NCBI RefSeq assembly: GCF_000153185.1
Contig: NZ_CH724149.1
Coordinates: 448,789 to 512,788, forward strand
Length of the DNA: 64,000 bases
Source: Reinekea blandensis MED297
GTDB taxonomy: Bacteria > Pseudomonadota > Gammaproteobacteria > Pseudomonadales > Natronospirillaceae
Direction of reading: 5' to 3'
Below are positions 58,579 to 64,000 of this stretch, in pieces. Position 1 is the first letter of the stretch. Every line of letters starts with the position of its first letter. A program made the translations under genes and the position numbers. Below the pieces are notes generated by a model. It searched no databases and was not told where the DNA came from. It saw only the letters and a program-made list of their open reading frames with translations.

Positions 58579-61500
58579 ATGGATATCGCCCGTTATTTTA
58601 TTGAACGTAAGGTCACCAGTTGGATGGTGACCCTGATCCTTCTGGTTGGTGGCATTCTGGCCTTTCTTAGCCTGGGACGACTGGAAGATCCGGAGTTCTC
58701 GATCAAACAGGTCAACATCATTACCCAATACCCGGGCGCGACGCCGTCTCAGGTTGAGGACGAAGTAACCTACCTGTTAGAACGAGAAATGCAGAATCTG
58801 CCGTATGTGAAGCAGATTTTCTCCACCTCAACGGCCGGTCTTTCAAAGCTGTCGGTTGAGATGAAAGATACCATTCGAGGCGACACGCTCGGTCAGGTAT
58901 GGGATGAGGTTCGCAAGAAGATCCGTGATCTTGAAGAACAGCTCCCGCCCGGCGCCGACAGTCCGCGCGTCGTGGATGATTTCAGCGATGTTTACGGCAT
59001 TTTGTATGCGTTATCTGCAGAGACGGAAGGCGCCTTTGAAGCGCATGAACTGACCACCATTGCTTCTGATCTCGGCAAAGAACTGGCGTTGGTCGAAGGG
59101 GTTTCTAAAGTCACCGTCAGTGGAGCTCAGCGCGAGCAGATTAATATTGAAATCCCGCGTCATAATCTGGTGGCTATGGGCATTCCGGTCGAGCAGATTG
59201 CCGGTTTGTTGAATGAGCAAAACGTGGTGTCGCACTCGGGCTTCGTGAATGTCGGTGAGGATTACGTGCGCCTGTCACCCACCGGTGAGTTCAACTCGCT
59301 GGAAGAGCTCGGGCTGTTGACCATCACCAGTGCGCAGACCGGACAGACCGTCAAACTGAAAGACATCGCTGAGATTTCCCGCGGTTATATGGACCCCAGT
59401 TCGCATGTGATTCGCCACAATGGCCGTTCTGCCATTGCCCTGGGCGTTTCCTTTTTGCCTGACGTGAATGTTGTTGATGTCGGTGAACACGTAAGAGATA
59501 AACTGCAATCGTCGATGACGCTGGTGCCGCAGGGCATCATGCTGGAACCCATCTACTTTCAGGGCGATGAAGTCGAGAAGGCGGTGAACGGTTTCATCAT
59601 GAGTCTGGTGCAGGCCGTGGTGATCGTGATCGTTGTGTTGCTGGTGTTTATGGGCCTGAAATCTGGTGTGTTGATCGGCATGATTCTGGCGATCACGATT
59701 CTCGGCACCTTTATTGTGATGGATTGGGTCGGTCTGGCGTTGCAGCGTATTTCTCTTGGCGGGTTGATCGTCGCGCTCGGGATGCTGGTGGACAACGCCA
59801 TTGTGGTGACCGAAGGGATACTGATTGGTTTAAAACGCGGCAAAACCAAACTGCAGGCCGCCAGCGATGTGGTCAAACAAACGCAGTGGCCGTTGGCCGG
59901 TGCGACCGTTATCGCGATTACGGCTTTTGCCCCGATGGGGTTGTCACCGGACAGCATTGGTGAGTTTGTCGGCTCGCTGTTCTGGGTGCTGTTGATCAGT
60001 CTGACCATCAGTTGGTTTACGGCTGTCACGTTGACACCGTTTTTCTGTGACCTGCTGTTTAAAGAAGACATCGCCGCCGGTGAAGACGAAGAACGGGATC
60101 CGTATCGCGGTGTCATTTTCTCCGTCTACAAAAAGATTCTATCGGTTGCTATGGGGCATCGCTGGGTAACCATCGCGCTATTGGTCTCCGCGTTAGCCGG
60201 GGCGGGTTACGGCTTTACCTTTGTGAAACAGGCGTTCTTCCCAAGCTCGTTGACGCCGTTGTTTTACGCGGAACTTCGTTACCCCAGCGCGACGAATCTG
60301 GAAACGACACAAGCCAAGGCTCAGGCGCTGGAGCAAAAGCTTGCGGACGATAAGCGTGTTAACTTTGTCACGGCCACGTTTAACCAGGGGCTGCCACGCT
60401 TTATTCTGACCTACATGGCGATGGAGTCCGGTTATAACAACGTTCAGCTTGTTGTTCGAACTCATCGGGTCGAAGACATTGATGCGTTGCTCAATGACAT
60501 TCACCAGTACCTCAGTGACGAACAGCCGGAAGCGCATTTTACCCTGCGCAAGCTGCAGCTCGGTCCGGGTGGAGGAGCCAAGCTGGAAACCCGGTTCTCC
60601 GGGCCGGATGCCGATGTACTGCGTGATTTGTCGGAACAGGCCAAGAGCGTTTACCGGTCCGATCCGAACCTGGAAGGGATCCGCGACGACTGGAAAGATC
60701 AGGTGAAGGTGCTACAGCCGGTATTTAATGCTGAAAAAGCCTCGGAGCTGGGGATTTCCAAGACCGATTACGACAGCGCCTTGTTGACGCAATTGCAGGG
60801 TCAGCAGGTTGGTGCTTTCCGTGATGGCACTAAGTTGCTGCCGATTGTCGCCACCTTACCTGAGCGTGAGCGGGATAGTGTCGATCGGTTGAAGGACATT
60901 CAGATTTTTACCAACGGCACCTACGTGAACCTGACGGAAGTGACCGAGCGCTTTGACATTATCTGGGAAAACCCGGTCATTGAACGTCGGGACCGGCAGC
61001 GGACGATTACGGCCATGGCCGATCCGCACATCAACAGCCCGTATAACGCAGATCAGCTGTTTAAACGCACGCGTGATGCCATTGAAGCGATTGATTTACC
61101 ACCGGGCTACAGCATGGAGTTTGGTGGCGAATGGGAAGACTCCAACATGGCGCGCGAAAACATGATTCGCTTAGCCCCGATGGGGTATCTGTTCATGTTT
61201 GTCATTACTGTCCTGTTGTTTAATTCCGTTAAAGAAACGTTGGTGGTTTGGTTCTGTATCCCGCTGATGATGATTGGTATTGCAACCGGCCTGTTGGTGC
61301 TCGATGTGGCGTTCGGCTTCATGGGCTTTATCGGGTTGTTAAGTCTGTCGGGGATGGTGATTAAGAACGGCATCGTGCTGATCGATCAGGTTAATGTGGA
61401 AATTCGCGATGGCAAAGATCATTACTCGGCGGTGTTTGATGCCGCCGTCAGTCGTTTACGACCGGTGTTTATGGCCGCGTTGACCACGATTCTGGGTCTG

Positions 61501-61653
61501 GCACCGCTGTTTCTGGACCCGTTCTTTAAAGACATGGCGGTGGTCATCAGTTTCGGCCTGGGCTTTGCGACAGTGCTGACGCTTGTGGCGGTGCCAACGT
61601 TTTACGTGGTGTTCTTTAACGCACGTAAGCCGGCAGCGACGCCGGGCGATTGA
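58579..61653 (+). CDS. RND-family inner-membrane efflux transporter
   Basis: The 1024-residue product has full RND length: 12 spans in two halves, two large periplasmic loops, and GMLVDNAIVVTEGI in TM4 with the proton-relay aspartate. The sequence looks closer to hydrophobic/multidrug (HAE-1-like) pumps related to VexH/AcrB than to heavy-metal pumps. It uses the proton gradient to export drugs or metabolites with the adaptor upstream. Regulated by the divergent TetR. Confidence 0.94.
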   Translation: MDIARYFIERKVTSWMVTLILLVGGILAFLSLGRLEDPEFSIKQVNIITQYPGATPSQVEDEVTYLLEREMQNLPYVKQIFSTSTAGLSKLSVEMKDTIRGDTLGQVWDEVRKKIRDLEEQLPPGADSPRVVDDFSDVYGILYALSAETEGAFEAHELTTIASDLGKELALVEGVSKVTVSGAQREQINIEIPRHNLVAMGIPVEQIAGLLNEQNVVSHSGFVNVGEDYVRLSPTGEFNSLEELGLLTITSAQTGQTVKLKDIAEISRGYMDPSSHVIRHNGRSAIALGVSFLPDVNVVDVGEHVRDKLQSSMTLVPQGIMLEPIYFQGDEVEKAVNGFIMSLVQAVVIVIVVLLVFMGLKSGVLIGMILAITILGTFIVMDWVGLALQRISLGGLIVALGMLVDNAIVVTEGILIGLKRGKTKLQAASDVVKQTQWPLAGATVIAITAFAPMGLSPDSIGEFVGSLFWVLLISLTISWFTAVTLTPFFCDLLFKEDIAAGEDEERDPYRGVIFSVYKKILSVAMGHRWVTIALLVSALAGAGYGFTFVKQAFFPSSLTPLFYAELRYPSATNLETTQAKAQALEQKLADDKRVNFVTATFNQGLPRFILTYMAMESGYNNVQLVVRTHRVEDIDALLNDIHQYLSDEQPEAHFTLRKLQLGPGGGAKLETRFSGPDADVLRDLSEQAKSVYRSDPNLEGIRDDWKDQVKVLQPVFNAEKASELGISKTDYDSALLTQLQGQQVGAFRDGTKLLPIVATLPERERDSVDRLKDIQIFTNGTYVNLTEVTERFDIIWENPVIERRDRQRTITAMADPHINSPYNADQLFKRTRDAIEAIDLPPGYSMEFGGEWEDSNMARENMIRLAPMGYLFMFVITVLLFNSVKETLVVWFCIPLMMIGIATGLLVLDVAFGFMGFIGLLSLSGMVIKNGIVLIDQVNVEIRDGKDHYSAVFDAAVSRLRPVFMAALTTILGLAPLFLDPFFKDMAVVISFGLGFATVLTLVAVPTFYVVFFNARKPAATPGD

Positions 61654-61669
61654 GTCGAATGACACAGCG

Positions 61670-61695
61670 AAAGGGGCCAATGGCCCCTTTTTTTT
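61670..61695 (+). terminator. terminator of the RND operon
   Basis: AAGGGGCC-aat-GGCCCCTT followed by a run of T. A degenerate copy (GACCAATGGCCTC then T8) lies at 61881-61902, past the structured repeat. Confidence 0.85.
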
Positions 61696-61709
61696 GGATA
61701 AGCCCCACC

Positions 61710-61881
61710 GACGAAAAGGTAACTCTCAAATGGATCGCTGCAAGTATCGCCGGAATGCCGAACCACCTGATACGCTCGACGAAAACACCGGAACGCCGGA
61801 CCGCCATGTTTTCGACGTCCATTTGAGAGCTACCTTTTCGTCGTCTCAAAACCGTCGGTGACTTTGTCATCAGTCTGTGAG
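61710..61881 (+). repeat. structured repeat, copy 2
   Basis: The outer stem pairs 61710-61733 with 61819-61845. Inner hairpins have the same stems as copy 1, GTATC/GATAC and GAAAACA/TGTTTTC, but loops of 20 and 19 nt instead of 5 and 4. The two long loops share the pattern CCGGAAyGCCGrACCrCC. The remainder of 61654-62089 holds two terminators and the promoter of the next gene. Confidence 0.8.
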
Positions 61882-62089
61882 ACCAATGGCCTCTTTTTTT
61901 TGCCCCAATACACACATTTGCGGGTGTTTTCTTCTATGGTGAATAAAGGTTGACTGAAAAGTCGCGCCGAACGTTCACGCAGTTTGCCACTCGTCTGGGG
62001 CGCTGTGCCTGTTGAGGTGCAATCAGGGCGGTCTGTTCGGCCTCGTCCCGCGTACCTGTTTGCTATTAAGTTGTTAGGAAAATAGACCC

Positions 62090-62752
62090 ATGCCGCCGTA
62101 TGTCCTGTTGAGTTTGATCCTGATGTTCTTGCCATCGTTGGCTTTGGCCCAATCGCTTGTTCTGGTTGATCAGGCGGGGTCACCCGTCCCGGATGCCGCC
62201 GTTGAGTTGACGGGCCCGGAGGTCGAATCGGTGCAATGGGGAGCCTCTGCTTACCTGATGGATCAAAAGGATTTTCAGTTTGTTCCGCGCGTGTTGGTAG
62301 TGCCCAAAGGGGCGTCGGTCAGTTTCCCAAATAACGATGAATCCCGACATCACGTTTATTCGTTTTCCAATACCAAGACGTTCGAGCTCCAGCTGTATGC
62401 CGGTAATCAGGCCGACCCGGTCACCTTTCCAACAGCGGGCATTGTCGCGGTTGGCTGTAATATTCATGACCGTATGAGCGCACATATCGTGGTGACGGAT
62501 GCCGATTGGGCGGGGGTATCGAACGCAGACGGCGCTCTGATGCTGCCGTCAGCGGTTTCAGAGAGCGTGCAGGTGCGCGTTTGGCATCGGGACCTGCCGA
62601 CCACGGTGACGCAATCGGTAAGCGATCTTCAACTCAGCGCGGAGGGCTGGACCTTAACGTTGCCCTTTACGCTGACGGAAGAAGAAACCGACGATGCTCC
62701 TGAAAATTCACTGCGCGACCGACTGAAGAGTTTTAAACGCAATGACGGTTAG
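62090..62752 (+). CDS. cupredoxin-like methylamine-utilisation-type protein
   Basis: The 220-residue product has a signal peptide (MPPYVLLSLILMFLPSLALA) and a plastocyanin-like domain. Type 1 copper ligands are visible: histidine in DESRHHVYSF and Cys-x3-His-x2-Met in VGCNIHDRMSAHI. Such periplasmic proteins carry electrons or copper. Its end overlaps the next gene by 11 bp, so it is coupled to a c-di-GMP sensor. Confidence 0.85.
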   Translation: MPPYVLLSLILMFLPSLALAQSLVLVDQAGSPVPDAAVELTGPEVESVQWGASAYLMDQKDFQFVPRVLVVPKGASVSFPNNDESRHHVYSFSNTKTFELQLYAGNQADPVTFPTAGIVAVGCNIHDRMSAHIVVTDADWAGVSNADGALMLPSAVSESVQVRVWHRDLPTTVTQSVSDLQLSAEGWTLTLPFTLTEEETDDAPENSLRDRLKSFKRNDG

Positions 62753-64000
62753 TTTTCGCAACCGACTTCTGATTGTTTTTACGATTCTGCTCGGCACCGC
62801 GCTGTTTGTGTCGACCTGGGCGGTGCTCAGAGCCGTCGACAGTAACGCCCGCAGTAATGCTGCCCGGGAACTGGAAGTGGCGGAGCGCGTGTTTGAGACC
62901 TTGCTGGAGGATAACCGTCGTCAACTGACGGACCGCACCACGTTACTGGCCGAAGACTTCGGCTTTCGGCAGGCCATTGCCACCAATGAAGAAGACACCA
63001 TCATCAGTGTGCTGGCAAATCACGGGGAACGTATTGCAGCAGATATGATTCTGTTGATGAATCCGGAAGGCGATATTCAGATCAGTACTCACGATCTGGG
63101 CGTGGCCGGCCCCGAACTGTCGACTGAAGTCAGTCAGCAACCCCGTGCTTTTGCGCAGCTGGCGGTAGCGGAAAACACACCCTTTCAGTTGGTGATGGTA
63201 CCTGTGTTGGCCCCGGAATTGATTGCCTGGGTGGGCGTCGGTTTTGCGATCGATGATGAACTGATTCAGCGGTTTCGTGACATCACGACCACAGACGTGA
63301 GTATGCTTTACCAGGAATCGGCACAGGGGCCGATGCAGGTGCTAAGCACGTTGTCGAATGCTAATGCGCGAATGGACGGCGACGCAACAACCTTTACTTC
63401 AATGGTGCCGGCGTTTGAATCCTCGCTGGTGGACGATGAGTGGCTGAACCGGGAGCTGGTTCTGCTCGATCGTGCGACACAGCATGTCACGTTGGTGCTC
63501 TCGGTCAGTTTGAAAGACGCGATGGCCGCGTACAGCAGTTTGCAGAACCAGATGTTGATCATTGCGGTGGTCGTGTTGCTGTTGGTTGTACTGGCGTCAA
63601 CGGTCGTCGCCAGTACCATTACCCGACCTATTAATGTATTGGTTCGCGCCGCCCGGCGTATCTCGAAAGGGAACTATCGACAGCAGCTCTCCATACCCGG
63701 GCGCACGGAGTTTGCCGAACTGGGAGAAACGCTGAACCAAATGCAGGCCGATATTCAGGTGCGCGAAGCACGCATCACCTATCAGGCACAACATGACATG
63801 CTGACCGAGCTGCCCAATCGGCAGTACCTGTCGGATCTGTTTCATCAGCGGATTGCACAACCCCCCGGCGCGCATCATTGCCGTGCGATTCTGGTGAAAA
63901 TTGCCAACTTCGATAACCTCAGCGACGTTTACGGAACGCAAATGCTGGATCGTGGTTTAAGGCAAGTGGCGAGTCGCCTATCGCAGATGCTTCCTGACGA
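62742..64000 (+). CDS. membrane sensor with HAMP and GGDEF, cut by the window end
   Basis: ATG 62742 starts a frame that stays open to base 64000. Residues about 8-30 and 265-290 are membrane spans around a periplasmic sensor of about 230 residues with the helical-then-beta look of a double-Cache domain. HAMP follows (TRPINVLVRAARRISKGNYRQ), then the start of GGDEF (HDMLTELPNRQYLSDLFHQRI). Catalytic motif and any EAL lie outside. It overlaps the cupredoxin gene by 11 bp, so the copper protein may report redox or copper to it. Confidence 0.87.
   Translation, partial: MTVSFRNRLLIVFTILLGTALFVSTWAVLRAVDSNARSNAARELEVAERVFETLLEDNRRQLTDRTTLLAEDFGFRQAIATNEEDTIISVLANHGERIAADMILLMNPEGDIQISTHDLGVAGPELSTEVSQQPRAFAQLAVAENTPFQLVMVPVLAPELIAWVGVGFAIDDELIQRFRDITTTDVSMLYQESAQGPMQVLSTLSNANARMDGDATTFTSMVPAFESSLVDDEWLNRELVLLDRATQHVTLVLSVSLKDAMAAYSSLQNQMLIIAVVVLLLVVLASTVVASTITRPINVLVRAARRISKGNYRQQLSIPGRTEFAELGETLNQMQADIQVREARITYQAQHDMLTELPNRQYLSDLFHQRIAQPPGAHHCRAILVKIANFDNLSDVYGTQMLDRGLRQVASRLSQMLPD

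Noticed and set aside
47663-61861. Two short ORFs with similar peptides (MDRCKY...PPDTLDEN...ATFSSS) at the structured repeats
   Set aside because: The similarity follows from the repeat itself; base changes mostly alter the peptide and no ribosome binding site is shared. Kept only as an alternative in the findings.

Overview
The window reads as chromosome of a heterotrophic, probably aquatic gammaproteobacterium. The evidence is a GC-rich core with small AT-rich islets, a MetE/MetR pair, Fpr beside a FinR-like LysR regulator, Rnk, a fused fructose PTS, a LuxI/LuxR pair, RND efflux, several c-di-GMP enzymes and a secreted GH81 beta-1,3-glucanase. A Saccharospirillum/Reinekea-like Oceanospirillales relative is my inference only. 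I saw no rRNA, tRNA or CRISPR.

Layout. 1-10 kb: 3' end of an Ig-like surface protein, a tiny lipoprotein, a LysR/AhpD-like/PNPOx-like cluster, a GAF-GGDEF cyclase, cytochrome b561, a large lipoprotein, a hybrid histidine kinase facing a LuxR-type response regulator, and two GNATs. 10-15 kb: acyl-CoA synthetase, Yip1 protein, GFA protein, His-rich permease. 15-22 kb: fruBKA operon with divergent fruR and visible operators. 21.7-23.0 kb: a 1.2-kb AT-rich islet bounded by a 43-bp duplication of the fruR 3' end. 23-27 kb: SulP transporter and a run of small genes including a rhomboid protease. 27-31 kb: GH81 glucanase with paired LacI-type operators. 31-36 kb: rnk with a long leader, a solute-binding lipoprotein coupled to a diguanylate cyclase, and a GGDEF-EAL protein. 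36-40.5 kb: AGE-family epimerase, FGE-fold protein, LuxR, LuxI with a lux box. 40.5-43.4 kb: a NOX5-like EF-hand oxidase with a secreted partner. 43.5-52.3 kb: MITE-like repeat, YghU, HAD, FinR-like/Fpr, MetE/MetR, ChaC. 52.3-54.8 kb: an AT-rich run of four co-oriented, cassette-like genes. 54.8-64 kb: Kef-type antiporter, TetR with RND efflux, a cupredoxin overlapping a HAMP-GGDEF sensor that runs off the window.

Most unusual structure. Two copies (47645-47787 and 61710-61881, opposite orientation) of a repeat fold as a long outer stem carrying two inner hairpins. The inner stems are identical in both copies. Each loop is exactly 15 nt longer in copy 2, the two long loops resemble each other, and the outer stem shows a compensatory base-pair change. 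I do not recognise this family.

How genes work together. FruB-FruK-FruA forms a self-contained fructose uptake route controlled by FruR. LuxI/LuxR probably controls itself through the lux box and may control the epimerase/FGE-fold pair through a second lux-like box. At least four c-di-GMP enzymes, one coupled to a periplasmic binding lipoprotein, suggest dense environmental control of lifestyle.
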